From Streptomyces lavendulae subsp. lavendulae (GTDB taxonomy: Bacteria > Actinomycetota > Actinomycetes > Streptomycetales > Streptomycetaceae), in NCBI RefSeq assembly GCF_002803845.1, contig NZ_CP024985.1, positions 3,410,001 through 3,474,000 on the forward strand: 64,000 nucleotides of DNA, written 5' to 3'. A program made the translations under genes and the position numbers. A model generated the notes under the pieces. It was given only the letters and a program-made list of their open reading frames with translations, was not told where the DNA came from and did not search any database. This document shows positions 45,181 to 54,017 of the stretch, in pieces (within the stretch, counting starts at the first letter, position 1; every line of letters starts with the position of its first letter).

Positions 45181-46413
45181 TCAGCCGATGACCGTGTAGC
45201 CCGCGCCGTGCAGGGTGCGGGCGACCTGTGTGCAGTGCTCGGGCCCCTTGGTCTCCAGGTGCAGTTCCACCTCGACCTCGGTGAGCCCCAGGCGCGGGTC
45301 GGTGCGCACGTGGCTGACGTCCAGGACGTTGGCGTCCACCGTGGTCAGCACCCCCAGCAGGCCCGCCAGGGCGCCCGGCCGGTCGCTGACGCGCAGCCGC
45401 AGCGACAGGTACCGTCCGGCCGCCGCCATCCCGAACTGCAGGATCCGCTGGAGCAGCAGCGGGTCGATGTTGCCGCCCGACAGGACGGCGACGACCGGGC
45501 CGCCCCCGTAGCGCTCGGGCTCGCTCAGCAGGGCGGCCACCGGGCTGCAGCCGGCCGGCTCGACGACCAGCTTGGCCCGCTCCAGACAGAGCAGCAGGGC
45601 CGAGGAGAGGGCGTCCTCCGACACCGTCCGCACGTCGTCCAGCAGTTCCCCGATGATCGCGAAGGGGACGTCGCCGGGGCGGCCGACCTTGATGCCGTCC
45701 GCCATCGTCGTCGGGTGGTCGATGGACACCGGGTGCCCGGCCCGCAGCGAGGGCGGGTAGGCGGCCGCGCCCGCCGCCTGCACCCCGATGACCTTCACGT
45801 CCGGGCGCAGGGCCTTGACCGCGACGGCGACGCCGGCGGCGAGCCCGCCGCCGCCGATGCCGACGAGGATGGTGCGCACCTCGGGGCACTGCTCCAGGAT
45901 CTCCAGGCCGACCGTGCCCTGGCCCGCGATGATGTCGCGGTGGTCGAAGGGGTGGATGAACACCGCCCCGGTGCGGTCCGCGTACTCCTGCGCCGCGGCG
46001 AGGGTCTCGTCGACGACCTGGCCGTGCAGGCGCACCTCCGCGCCGTACTCCTCGGTCGCGGCCACCTTCGGCAGCGGGGCGCCGACCGGCATGAACACGG
46101 TGGAGCGGACCCCGAGCAGGGAGGAGGCGAGGGCCACGCCCTGCGCGTGGTTGCCCGCGCTGGCGGCGACGACGCCCGCCGCGCGCTGTTCGGGGCGCAG
46201 GCCCGCGATGCGCACGTACGCGCCGCGCAGTTTGAAGGACCCGGTCCGCTGGAGGTTCTCGCACTTGAGGTGGACCGGGGAGCCGGTGAGGGCCGAGAGG
46301 TGCCGGCTGCCCTCCATCGCGGTCACCCGGGAGACGCCCGAGAGCATCTTCTGGGCCCCCCTGACGTCGTCGAGGATGACCTGCGGGACGGGACGGGGCA
46401 CGCGGTAGTTCAT
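45181..46413 (-). CDS. ilvA: Threonine ammonia-lyase (threonine dehydratase) with ACT domain
   Basis: Deaminates L-threonine to 2-oxobutanoate, the precursor for isoleucine. The 410-residue protein has the PLP Lys61 in GSFKLRGA, SAGNHAQGVALA and GIGGGGLAAG phosphate-binding loops, and one C-terminal ACT domain (about 330-410). A single ACT domain places it in the shorter class often annotated as catabolic or ilvA-like, so its place in isoleucine supply versus threonine breakdown is not settled. The ATG at 46413 gives the family start NYRVPRP. Confidence 0.92.
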   Translation of the reverse strand: MNYRVPRPVPQVILDDVRGAQKMLSGVSRVTAMEGSRHLSALTGSPVHLKCENLQRTGSFKLRGAYVRIAGLRPEQRAAGVVAASAGNHAQGVALASSLLGVRSTVFMPVGAPLPKVAATEEYGAEVRLHGQVVDETLAAAQEYADRTGAVFIHPFDHRDIIAGQGTVGLEILEQCPEVRTILVGIGGGGLAAGVAVAVKALRPDVKVIGVQAAGAAAYPPSLRAGHPVSIDHPTTMADGIKVGRPGDVPFAIIGELLDDVRTVSEDALSSALLLCLERAKLVVEPAGCSPVAALLSEPERYGGGPVVAVLSGGNIDPLLLQRILQFGMAAAGRYLSLRLRVSDRPGALAGLLGVLTTVDANVLDVSHVRTDPRLGLTEVEVELHLETKGPEHCTQVARTLHGAGYTVIG

Positions 46414-46511
46414 GCGGCCAGTCTCGCAGCCCGCGGTCCTCCCGGCGCATGGGCGAAATCTCGCCATCCGGGACGACCGCGGGGCGCCCGGAGCCACGGG
46501 CCGTATCAGTT

Positions 46512-46530
46512 CTCGTACGCGGCGTACGAG
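46512..46530. promoter_or_regulatory. 19-bp perfect palindrome in the ilvA-marR divergent region
   Basis: CTCGTACGC-G-GCGTACGAG is a perfect palindrome 64 nt from the marR ATG and 98 nt from the ilvA start. The size and place fit a MarR dimer site. It may control ilvA and marR, or only marR. Confidence 0.65.
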
Positions 46531-46594
46531 CCGCCGTACAGCCGGTTACTCTGTCCCCCAACCTTGTCGGACCCAGCGAAGAGAGCCCACGGCC

Positions 46595-47116
46595 ATGCCC
46601 TCCATCCCGGCCAGTTCCGACCTGCCCGCGGCGGCCGAAGCGCCCGCCGGATCCGGTCTCCTCGACGCGCTCCAGCACCAGGTGGCCGTCTTCGCCCGGC
46701 GGGCCGAGCAGACCCGCCTGGGCGGCGTCGGCCAGGCCCGCAACTCGATGGACCGGGCCGCGTACCTGCTGCTGAACCGGCTCGACCTGGAGGGCCCGAT
46801 GGGCGTGAAGGCGCTGGCGGGCGGGATGGGCATCGACTCGTCCACCGTGACCCGGCAGGTCGCCCCGCTCGTCGACACCGGCCTGGTCAAGCGGACCTCG
46901 CACCCCGAGGACGGCCGGGCCGTCGTGCTCGCGCTGTCGGCGCGGGGCCTGGCGCGGCTGGAGGAGGTCCGCTCCTCGCGGCGCGAGCTGATGGCGCGGG
47001 TGACCGAGGGGTGGGCGGAGGAGGAGCGCGAGGCCTTCACCACGCTGCTGACCCGCTTCAACCTGTCGCTGTCGGAGCTGATGGCCGCGGCGGCCGAGGG
47101 CGGCCCGGCCTCCTGA
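46595..47116 (+). CDS. MarR family transcriptional regulator
   Basis: A 173-residue dimeric winged-helix regulator. The core is GVKALAGGMGIDSSTVTRQVAPL (recognition helix) followed by the wing RTSHPEDGRAVVLALS. The long helix at the end (RRELMARVTEGWAEEER) dimerises. It is divergent from ilvA with a 19-bp palindrome between them. The ligand is unknown. Confidence 0.9.
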   Translation: MPSIPASSDLPAAAEAPAGSGLLDALQHQVAVFARRAEQTRLGGVGQARNSMDRAAYLLLNRLDLEGPMGVKALAGGMGIDSSTVTRQVAPLVDTGLVKRTSHPEDGRAVVLALSARGLARLEEVRSSRRELMARVTEGWAEEEREAFTTLLTRFNLSLSELMAAAAEGGPAS

Positions 47117-47212
47117 ACCGGCGCCCGAGCACCGCCGGGGCCGCCCGCGCGGCGGACTCCCCGATCCGGCGGCGTCCGACCCCTTGACCGGGGTGGTGGC
47201 ACCGGCCCCACC

Positions 47213-47707
47213 ATGGGTGCCGTGGACCGGCGTTCGGGGCGCGACCCGGAGTTCGAGGCCTTCGTCGCGGGCGCGGCGGGGCGGCTCCTGCACGTCGCGG
47301 TCCTGCTGACGGCCGAACCCCTGTACGGAGCACCGGCCGGGGCCTCCGGCGGGGCGTCCGGCCCGACGCCCGCGTCCACGGCCGCGCCCGCCGCCCGCCG
47401 GATCCTGGCCGGCGCGCTGGCCCGTACGTACGCGCACTGGGAGCGGCTGCGCGGCGACGACCCGTACGACCACACCCGCCAGGAGCTGTGCGCCGCGTAC
47501 GCCCGCACCGCCCGGCGGCTGCCCCCGGGCACGGGGGTGCTCGCCCGCCTGGGCCCGCTGGAGCGGCTCGTCCTGGTGATGCGGGTCTACGAGGGCGTCG
47601 CCGAGGAGGTCACGGCCGCGCAGCTGGGGCTGACGCCGGAGCGGGTCGAGGCCGTCTGCAACCGGGCGGTGGCCACCATGCGGGCCCCCGCGCAGGAGGC
47701 CGCATGA
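47213..47707 (+). CDS. Degenerate sigma-70-family (ECF/SigE-like) protein
   Basis: A 164-residue protein that follows the outline of SigE-type ECF factors: FEAFVAGAAGRLLHVAVLLT (region 2.1-like), RRILAGALARTYAHWERL, then a region-4-like tail from LPPGTGVLARLGPLERLVLV to ERVEAVCNRAVATM. The usual DLVQ of region 2 is missing and a Gly/Ala/Pro insert replaces it, so promoter recognition is doubtful. The start at 47213 or the GTG at 47222 are both possible. It overlaps a small membrane protein gene that may be its partner. Confidence 0.65.
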   Translation: MGAVDRRSGRDPEFEAFVAGAAGRLLHVAVLLTAEPLYGAPAGASGGASGPTPASTAAPAARRILAGALARTYAHWERLRGDDPYDHTRQELCAAYARTARRLPPGTGVLARLGPLERLVLVMRVYEGVAEEVTAAQLGLTPERVEAVCNRAVATMRAPAQEAA

Positions 47708-47955
47708 GCCCCTTCGACCGTAAGGAAGCCCAGGTCAGGGCGCTGCTGGAGGGACCGCACCCGGCGGTCCCGGCCGGTCTGGCGGCGGCTGCGGCGGCGC
47801 ACGGCCGGCGGATGCTGCGCCGCCGCCGGGCGCTGCGCCGGTTCGGCTGGACGGTGCTCTGCGCGGCGGCGCTGGCCTTCGCGGTGTGGGCGGCGCTCAC
47901 CCACCCCTGGGTCACTCCGCCCGCCGACGTGTCGCCGCCCCTGGAGGGCTGGTAG
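47704..47955 (+). CDS. Small membrane protein, possible anti-sigma-like partner
   Basis: An 83-residue protein with a cytoplasmic helical N-terminus (DRKEAQVRALLEGPHPAVP), a basic stop (RRMLRRRRALRRFG) and one membrane helix (WTVLCAAALAFAVWAALT), with a short outer tail. It begins inside the stop of the sigma-like gene (ATGA). The order and topology are those of a sigma/anti-sigma pair, but the zinc motif of classic anti-sigmas is absent. Confidence 0.65.
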   Translation: MSPFDRKEAQVRALLEGPHPAVPAGLAAAAAAHGRRMLRRRRALRRFGWTVLCAAALAFAVWAALTHPWVTPPADVSPPLEGW

Positions 47956-48010
47956 GCCTCCGGGGGCGGCGGGCAGCGACGGCACCGGGGCCGGGGGCCC
48001 CGGGACGGGC

Positions 48011-49168
48011 CTAGCCCAGGGCCTGGGTGAGGTCCGCGATGAGGTCGTCGGCGTTCTCGATGCCGACGGAGACGCGGATCAGGTCCGCCGGGACCTCCAG
48101 GGCCGAGCCGGCCACCGAGGCGTGGGTCATCCGGCCCGGGTGCTCGATGAGGGACTCGACGCCGCCGAGGGACTCCGCCAGGGTGAAGATCCTGGTCCGG
48201 CCGCAGACCGCGACGGCCTCCTCCTCGCCGCCGGCGACCTGGAAGGAGACCATGCCGCCGAAGTTGCGCATCTGCTTGGCGGCGATCTCGTGGCCCGGGT
48301 GCTCGGGCAGGCCCGGGTAGAGGACCTTGGTGACCTTCGGGTGGCGCTTGAGCACCTCGACGATCTTCGCGGCGTTCTCCGCGTGCCGGTCCATGCGCAC
48401 GGCGAGGGTCTTGATGCCGCGCAGCACGACCCAGGAGTCGAAGGGCCCGGCGACCGCGCCCATCGCGTTCTGGTGGTAGGCGAGTTCCTCGCCGAGGGCC
48501 TCGTCGGCGGTGACGAGGGCGCCGCCGACGACGTCGGAGTGGCCGCCCATGTACTTGGTCAGCGAGTGCACGACCACGTCGGCGCCGAGCGCCAGGGGCT
48601 GCTGGAGGTAGGGGGACGCGAAGGTGTTGTCCACGACCAGCTTGGCGCCCGCCGAGCGCGCGATGTCGGCGATCATCGCGATGTCGGTGATGCCGAGCAG
48701 CGGGTTCGAGGGGGTCTCGACCCAGATGAGCTTGGTCTTGGGGGTCAGGGCCGCCCGCACGGAGTCCGCGTCGGAGGTGTCGGCCACCGACCACTCCACG
48801 CCCCAGCGGGAGACGACCTTCGCGAAGAGGCGGAAGGTGCCGCCGTAGGCGTCGTTGGGGATGACCACGTGGTCGCCCGGGGAGAGGAGCGTGCGCAGCA
48901 GGCAGTCCTCGGCGGCGAGCCCGGACGCGAAGGCGAGGCCGCGCCGGCCGCCCTCCAGCGCCGCGAGGTTCTCCTCCAGGGCGGTACGGGTGGGGTTGCC
49001 GCTGCGGCTGTACTCGTAGCCTTCGCGCAGTCCGCCCACACCGTCCTGCTTGTACGTGGACACCTGGTAGATCGGGGGCACGACCGCGCCGGTCCGCGGG
49101 TCCGCCGTGTTGCCCGCGTGGATCGCGCGGGTCTCGAAGCTCTGGTGCTCGTGGCTGTCGTCGCTCAT
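48011..49168 (-). CDS. metB: Cystathionine gamma-synthase
   Basis: Condenses an activated homoserine with cysteine to cystathionine (methionine biosynthesis), or in reverse acts as gamma-lyase; the family cannot be separated by sight. The 385-residue PLP enzyme has Lys205 in VVHSLTKYMGGHSDVVGG, the Arg/Tyr cofactor site YEYSRSGNPTR, and the C-terminal SLGGVESLIEHP. It sits in a sulfur/amino-acid region with mca, ilvA and msrA. Confidence 0.92.
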   Translation of the reverse strand: MSDDSHEHQSFETRAIHAGNTADPRTGAVVPPIYQVSTYKQDGVGGLREGYEYSRSGNPTRTALEENLAALEGGRRGLAFASGLAAEDCLLRTLLSPGDHVVIPNDAYGGTFRLFAKVVSRWGVEWSVADTSDADSVRAALTPKTKLIWVETPSNPLLGITDIAMIADIARSAGAKLVVDNTFASPYLQQPLALGADVVVHSLTKYMGGHSDVVGGALVTADEALGEELAYHQNAMGAVAGPFDSWVVLRGIKTLAVRMDRHAENAAKIVEVLKRHPKVTKVLYPGLPEHPGHEIAAKQMRNFGGMVSFQVAGGEEEAVAVCGRTRIFTLAESLGGVESLIEHPGRMTHASVAGSALEVPADLIRVSVGIENADDLIADLTQALG

Positions 49169-49296
49169 GGGGCAGATGCTATGCCCCGTCCGGGCCGCGG
49201 TCCTCTTCCGGCCTGACGGTGCGCCGACGGGACGCTGACCGCGGCGGGCCCGGGGGCATTCGCGTTTCCCCCGCCCCGTCTGGTTCGCTGGAGGAC

Positions 49297-50409
49297 ATGC
49301 AGATGATCTGGGTCCTGATGGGGCTCGCCCTGGTTGCGGCCATGACGTTCCAGTTCGTACGGGCCAGGCGCGGCGGTGGCGGCCCGCGGCTGGTCGCGCC
49401 CGGCAGCCCCGACGCCGCCGACCCCGCGGACTACGGCTTCGCGCGCCAGGAGGACCTGGACATCCGGGTGCCGGGGCCGGACCGGGACCTGATGGACGCG
49501 CTGGAGAACGTCCAGCGCACCGGCAGCTGGAAGGCCGCCTCGGCGCTGCTCGGCGGCACCCCCAAGGACGGCGAACGGCGCTGGCAGCGGGTGCAGGCCT
49601 TCGGCGGGGCCGCGGCGCTGGAGCTCGTGCGCCAGCCCGGGACCGGCGCGATGTGGCTCAAGGCGTGGCGGCTGGAGCAGGAGAAGGACCCGGGCGGCGC
49701 GCAGGTGCACGCGGAGCTGCTGGTGCAGCAGGCGTGGCGGCATTCGGGCGGGGTGGGCGCCGACGACCACCGGATCATCCTGGAGGAGGCCCGCGACGCC
49801 TGCCGCAAGGCGGCCCTGCTGGCCCCGGGCGACCCGGTCCCCTTCATCACGGAGCTGGCGGTCGCGCGGGCGCTGGGCTACTCGGAGGCCGAGTTCGACG
49901 CGCTGTGGGCCAAGGTGATGGACGTGGCCCCCACGCACATGGGCGCGCACCTGGCGGCCCTGCACTACTGGTGCGAGAAGTGGCACGGTTCGCGCGAGAA
50001 GGCCGACGCCTTCTCCCACGCGGCGGCGGCCCGCGCGCCGCAGGGCTCGCTCCTGGCGGCGCTCCCGCTGTTCGCGGTGTACGAGCACCTGCCCGAGGTG
50101 GTCCTGGTGAACAGCTTCTGGCAGAGCGCCGTCGTCACGCGGGCGGTGGAGGGCGCGCTGTACGCGGTGCACTCGGCGCGGCCCGACGACCCGATGCTGG
50201 CGCACGTACGGCACCTGCTGCTGCTGTTCCTGGTGAACATGGAGCGGTGGGCGGAGGCGATGGAGCAGGTCCGGCACGTGGACGGCTGCGTGGGCGCGCT
50301 GCCCTGGTCGGCCTCCCCCGACCCGGCGGCCTCGTACGCGGTCTGCCGGGCGATGGCGGTGGCCGGCTACGAGGCCAACGGCGGCTCCCCGGCGACGCTC
50401 CCGCACTGA
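49297..50409 (+). CDS. Hypothetical membrane-anchored protein, paralogue of the gene at 52167
   Basis: A 370-residue protein with one N-terminal membrane helix (MIWVLMGLALVAAMTFQFV) and a long helical cytoplasmic part. It shares a clear pattern with the second paralogue: W-C-E-K-W in LHYWCEKWHGSREKADAF, SARPDDPMLAHVRHLL and VDGCVGALPW. It resembles DUF4034-type proteins. A role with the M48 protease between the two paralogues is suggested by position only. The ATG at 49297 follows GGAGGAC. Confidence 0.8.
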   Translation: MQMIWVLMGLALVAAMTFQFVRARRGGGGPRLVAPGSPDAADPADYGFARQEDLDIRVPGPDRDLMDALENVQRTGSWKAASALLGGTPKDGERRWQRVQAFGGAAALELVRQPGTGAMWLKAWRLEQEKDPGGAQVHAELLVQQAWRHSGGVGADDHRIILEEARDACRKAALLAPGDPVPFITELAVARALGYSEAEFDALWAKVMDVAPTHMGAHLAALHYWCEKWHGSREKADAFSHAAAARAPQGSLLAALPLFAVYEHLPEVVLVNSFWQSAVVTRAVEGALYAVHSARPDDPMLAHVRHLLLLFLVNMERWAEAMEQVRHVDGCVGALPWSASPDPAASYAVCRAMAVAGYEANGGSPATLPH

Positions 50410-50480
50410 GCGGGCGGGCCGCCCACCCCCGTCACCAGGAAGGATCCCCCGACAATAAGGTTGCCGTAAGTGAGCACCGG

Positions 50481-50495
50481 GCCGCATGATGCGGC
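50481..50495. promoter_or_regulatory. 15-bp palindrome upstream of the M48 gene
   Basis: GCCGCAT-G-ATGCGGC is perfect. It lies 73 nt before the protease start codon. It may be an operator or an mRNA hairpin; no regulator is adjacent. Confidence 0.35.
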
Positions 50496-50568
50496 GGTGG
50501 TGGCGCGGGGACGCATGCGCGCCAGGCACTTCTGCACCGCTTTTCATCCCGTGGGGGGATCTGTCCAT

Positions 50569-52170
50569 ATGGGCGCTTCACTGCGCGCCTTGCGCGCGCT
50601 CGTCCTGCTGTCCGGCTTCTATCTGCTCGGCGTGGTCCTGCTGGCCGTCCTGGCCGGCCTCGACTACGCCGCCTTCACGGCCGGCCTGCACGGCCCGGCC
50701 CTGTTCAAGCTCGCCATCGTCTCCGTGGTCCTCGCCGTCCCGATCGTGCGCGGCATGCTCATGCTGCGCACCCCCAAGGGCGAGCCGCCGGCCGGCGTAC
50801 CGGTCACCGAGGCGCAGGAGCCGCAGCTCTGGCAGACGGTCCGTGACACGGCACGGCAGGTGGGCACCCGCGCCCCGGACGAGATCGTGCTGATCGGCGA
50901 GGTCAACGCCGCCGTCAGCGAGGACGCCCGCCTGCTCGGGCTGCGGGCCGGCACCCGCCGCCTCTACGTCGGCCTGCCCCTGATGGCCGGCCTGGACGAG
51001 ATGCAGCTGCGCGCCGTACTCGCCCACGAGATGGGCCACTACGCCAACCTCGACACCCGCCTCACCCCGCTGATCGCCCGCGGCCGCGCCCAACTGATCC
51101 GCACGATCGGCCACTTCCACGAGCGCGCGGACCACAAGGTGGCCACCGAGCGCGCGAAGCAGGAGAAGAAGGCCGAGGTGCGGATCGCCAAGGGCAAGAA
51201 AGCCAAGGCCGTCGACACCACGGGCCAGGGCGCGCTGTACCGCGGCATGGCCAGGATCTACACGGCGTACGGCAAGCTCTACATGCGCGCCACCCTCTCC
51301 TCGGCCCGCCGCCAGGAGCTCGCCGCCGACCTCGCCTCGGTGCGGGTCGCCGGCCGCGACTCCACCGCCTCCGCGCTGCGCGAACTGAACGCCCTCGACT
51401 CGGCGCACGACTTCTACATGGGCTCCTACGCCACCCTCGGCGTCGGCGCCGGGCTGCTGCCCCGCCCCGGCGAGGTCTTCGGCGGCCTGCGCAGGCTGCT
51501 CGACGCCCGCTCGGACGAGCTGGAGGACCTGCGCCGGGAGCTGTCCACCGAGCCCACCTCCCCGTACGACTCCCACCCGGCGCTCGCCGAGCGCGTGGCC
51601 CGCATCGAGGCCCTGCCGGACGACGGCCGCGCCGGCCAGGCGGCCCGTCCGGCCCTGGAACTGCTCTCCGCCCCCGGGGACGCGCTGGCCACCCTGGAAC
51701 AGGCGGTCCTCACCCCGCAGGCCCTCGCGCTGGAGCGGGTGGACTGGGACGACCTCGTCCACACGTCGATGACCCACTACGTCGGCCAGGGCGCGCAGGA
51801 CGTCCGCGAGGCCCTCACCGCCGAGGGCGCGGGCCCGGAGCTCGCCACCCTGCTGGACGCCGTCGACGCCGACCCGGCGGTGCGCTGGCGGATCACCGAC
51901 CGCTTCCCGAAGTCGGAGCAGGCGAGTGCCGCCACCGGCCGCGCGGCCCGCGAGTTCGCCCGCCCGGTCCTGCGGCGCGCCCTGAGCCAGCTGGTCACCG
52001 CCGACCTGACGGCCCGCGGCGCCGCACGCTGGCAGCTGTCCTGGTCGGAGTCGGCCACCCTGCGCTACGCCTCGGAAGACTTCGAGGAGCGCCTCGGCCT
52101 GGCCCTGGACGCGGCCGTGGCGGACCTGCCCGATACCGAACCCCTGCGGAAGCTGGTGCTCGCCCCGTGA
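50569..52170 (+). CDS. M48 family membrane metalloprotease (HtpX-like)
   Basis: A 533-residue zinc protease with two N-terminal membrane helices (about residues 12-30 and 46-63) and a cytoplasmic catalytic domain. The zinc site is HEMGH (153-157) with Glu250 in QELAADLAS as third ligand. M48/HtpX enzymes remove damaged membrane proteins. The ATG at 50569 is preferred because it gives the first membrane helix directly; the longer frame has no RBS. The stop overlaps the paralogue's GTG start (GTGA). Confidence 0.93.
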   Translation: MGASLRALRALVLLSGFYLLGVVLLAVLAGLDYAAFTAGLHGPALFKLAIVSVVLAVPIVRGMLMLRTPKGEPPAGVPVTEAQEPQLWQTVRDTARQVGTRAPDEIVLIGEVNAAVSEDARLLGLRAGTRRLYVGLPLMAGLDEMQLRAVLAHEMGHYANLDTRLTPLIARGRAQLIRTIGHFHERADHKVATERAKQEKKAEVRIAKGKKAKAVDTTGQGALYRGMARIYTAYGKLYMRATLSSARRQELAADLASVRVAGRDSTASALRELNALDSAHDFYMGSYATLGVGAGLLPRPGEVFGGLRRLLDARSDELEDLRRELSTEPTSPYDSHPALAERVARIEALPDDGRAGQAARPALELLSAPGDALATLEQAVLTPQALALERVDWDDLVHTSMTHYVGQGAQDVREALTAEGAGPELATLLDAVDADPAVRWRITDRFPKSEQASAATGRAAREFARPVLRRALSQLVTADLTARGAARWQLSWSESATLRYASEDFEERLGLALDAAVADLPDTEPLRKLVLAP

Positions 52171-53258
52171 TCGGACTCGTCATCCTCGCCGTCATGCTGC
52201 TCGGCGGCGGCTTCAAGTGGGCCAAGGCCCGCCGGGGCGCCGGCAAGCGGGAGGAGAGCGGCCACGGCGGCGCCGCCGCCCGGGCCGCCGTCGAGCGGGG
52301 CTTCGTACCCGCCGACCGGCTGGACACGGAACACCGGGCCCCGGTGACCGCCGACGAGCGGGCCGCCGTGGCCGCCGCCGGGACGGGCGACTGGCAGGCC
52401 TGCGCCGCCTGGCTGGAGGCGGCCGGAAAGGACTGGGACGAGCGCATCCGGCGCGTCCAGGTCCTGTCCGAACTGGCCGCGGTCGAGGACCAGTGGCTGC
52501 TCGCCTGGCGGTCGGCAAAGCCTCAGGACCCGACGGCCGCGGTGGTGCACGCCGACACCGCGGTGCAGGTGGCGTGGAACGTCCGCGGGTCGCTGAGCGC
52601 GAGCCAGACCACGCAGGAGCAGTTCCGGATCTTCCACCGGCTCATCGCGCAGGCGCAGGAGGCCGCGCACGAGGCGCAGCGCCTCGCCGATCCGGCCGAC
52701 CCGGTCCCGTACATGGTCGAGCAGCCGATCGCCATGGCCCTGGGGTACTCGCACGAGCGGTACCGGGAGCTGTGGACGCAGATCACCGAGCGCGACCCGA
52801 AGGTGCTGGCGGCCCACACGGGCGCGCTCCAGTACTGGTGCCGCAAGTGGCGCGGCTCGCACGAGGAGGCCCGGGAGTTCGCGCGGGCCTCGGCGGCCGC
52901 GGGCGGGCCGGGCGACCTGCTGACGCTGCTGCCGCTGTACGCGCACCTGGAGCAGGAAATGGCCACCGGGGACGCGGACCCGGACGTCTACTACAAGCAG
53001 CCGGAGGTCGTCGCGGCCGCGGACGCGGCGCTGGCGGACCTGGCGGCGGCCCGGCCCGACGACCCGCGGGCGGGACGGCTGCGGCACGTGCTGGCGTGGG
53101 TCCTGTACTGGCAGGACCGGTACGAGGAGGCGCTGGAGCAGTTCCGGATCGTCGACGGGTACATCGGCGCGGCGCCGTGGACGTACGTGGCGGACCGCAA
53201 GGCCCGCTACCTCCGGGTGCGGGACTACTGCGTGAGCCGGGTGCCGGAGAAGGCGTAG
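52167..53258 (+). CDS. Hypothetical membrane-anchored protein, second paralogue
   Basis: A 363-residue protein with an N-terminal membrane helix (GLVILAVMLLGGGF) and a helical body. It matches the gene at 49297 in LQYWCRKWRGSHEEAREF, AARPDDPRAGRLRHVL and VDGYIGAAPW. It starts with GTG inside the M48 stop codon, so the protease and this protein are made together. It is probably an adaptor or substrate-recruiting partner, but this is inference. Confidence 0.82.
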   Translation: MIGLVILAVMLLGGGFKWAKARRGAGKREESGHGGAAARAAVERGFVPADRLDTEHRAPVTADERAAVAAAGTGDWQACAAWLEAAGKDWDERIRRVQVLSELAAVEDQWLLAWRSAKPQDPTAAVVHADTAVQVAWNVRGSLSASQTTQEQFRIFHRLIAQAQEAAHEAQRLADPADPVPYMVEQPIAMALGYSHERYRELWTQITERDPKVLAAHTGALQYWCRKWRGSHEEAREFARASAAAGGPGDLLTLLPLYAHLEQEMATGDADPDVYYKQPEVVAAADAALADLAAARPDDPRAGRLRHVLAWVLYWQDRYEEALEQFRIVDGYIGAAPWTYVADRKARYLRVRDYCVSRVPEKA

Positions 53259-53281
53259 CGCCCGCGGCGTGGCGCAAGGAA

Positions 53282-53311
53282 GGGGCCGGCCGGGGAATCC
53301 CGGCCGGCCCC
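53282..53311 (+). terminator. Terminator after the M48 gene group
   Basis: A perfect 13-bp stem (53282-53294 with 53299-53311), loop GAAT, followed by GTTCCGTTG. It separates the M48 group from msrA. Confidence 0.8.
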
Positions 53312-53348
53312 GTTCCGTTGTCCCTTCCACAAGAAGGGAATCGATTCC

Positions 53349-54017
53349 ATGTTCTCGTACCGTCGCACGCCCGAGCTGCCCACCCGCGAGGAGGCCCTCA
53401 AGGGCCGCCCGCACCCGCAGTTCTCCCTGCCCGAGCGCCACACGGTCCTCGGCAACCCGCTCGCCGGCCCCTACCCCGCGCACCTGGAGGTCGCCGACTT
53501 CGGCCTCGGCTGCTTCTGGGGCGCGGAGCGCAAGTTCTGGCAGACCCCGGGGGTGTGGACCACCCTGGCCGGCTACCAGGGCGGCTACACCGAGAACCCG
53601 GAGTACGAGGAGGTGTGCTCGGGCCGGACCGGCCACACCGAGGTCGTCCGCGTGGTCTTCGACCCGGCACTCGTCTCCTACGAGACCCTCCTGAAGCTGT
53701 TCTGGGAGTCCCACGACCCCACCCAGGGCTTCCGCCAGGGCAACGACGTCGGCACCCAGTACCGCTCGGCGCTCTACACCCACTCCCCCGCCCAGCAGGC
53801 CACGGCGGAGGCCTCCCGCGCCGCCTACCAGGAGGTCCTGACGGCCTCGGGCTACGGCGAGATCACCACGGCCGTCCTCCCGGCGGCGGAGCGCCCCTTC
53901 TGGCCGGCGGAGCCGTACCACCAGCAGTACCTCGACAAGAACCCCGCGGGCTACTGCGGCATCGGCGGCACGGGCGTCTCCTGCCCGATCGGCATCGCCG
54001 CGGCGCCCGGCGAGTGA
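53349..54017 (+). CDS. msrA: Peptide methionine sulfoxide reductase MsrA
   Basis: Reduces (S)-methionine sulfoxide in proteins. The 222-residue protein has the catalytic GCFWG (Cys55), VGYQGGYT-type loop ([12 protein letters not shown]), HDPTQ and the late Cys residues (GYCGIGG and VSCPIG) that act as resolving thiols. In this organism mycothiol or thioredoxin would recycle it. Start ATG at 53349. The stop overlaps the next gene's GTG (GTGA). Confidence 0.96.
   Translation: MFSYRRTPELPTREEALKGRPHPQFSLPERHTVLGNPLAGPYPAHLEVADFGLGCFWGAERKFWQTPGVWTTLAGYQGGYTENPEYEEVCSGRTGHTEVVRVVFDPALVSYETLLKLFWESHDPTQGFRQGNDVGTQYRSALYTHSPAQQATAEASRAAYQEVLTASGYGEITTAVLPAAERPFWPAEPYHQQYLDKNPAGYCGIGGTGVSCPIGIAAAPGE

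Noticed and set aside
45005..47473. An 822-codon minus-strand frame across ilvA and marR
   Set aside because: It is a frame-shifted shadow of the ilvA gene, without domains.
48011..49296. A SAM riboswitch or other known riboswitch upstream of metB
   Set aside because: The 128-nt upstream region shows no conserved core I could recognise.
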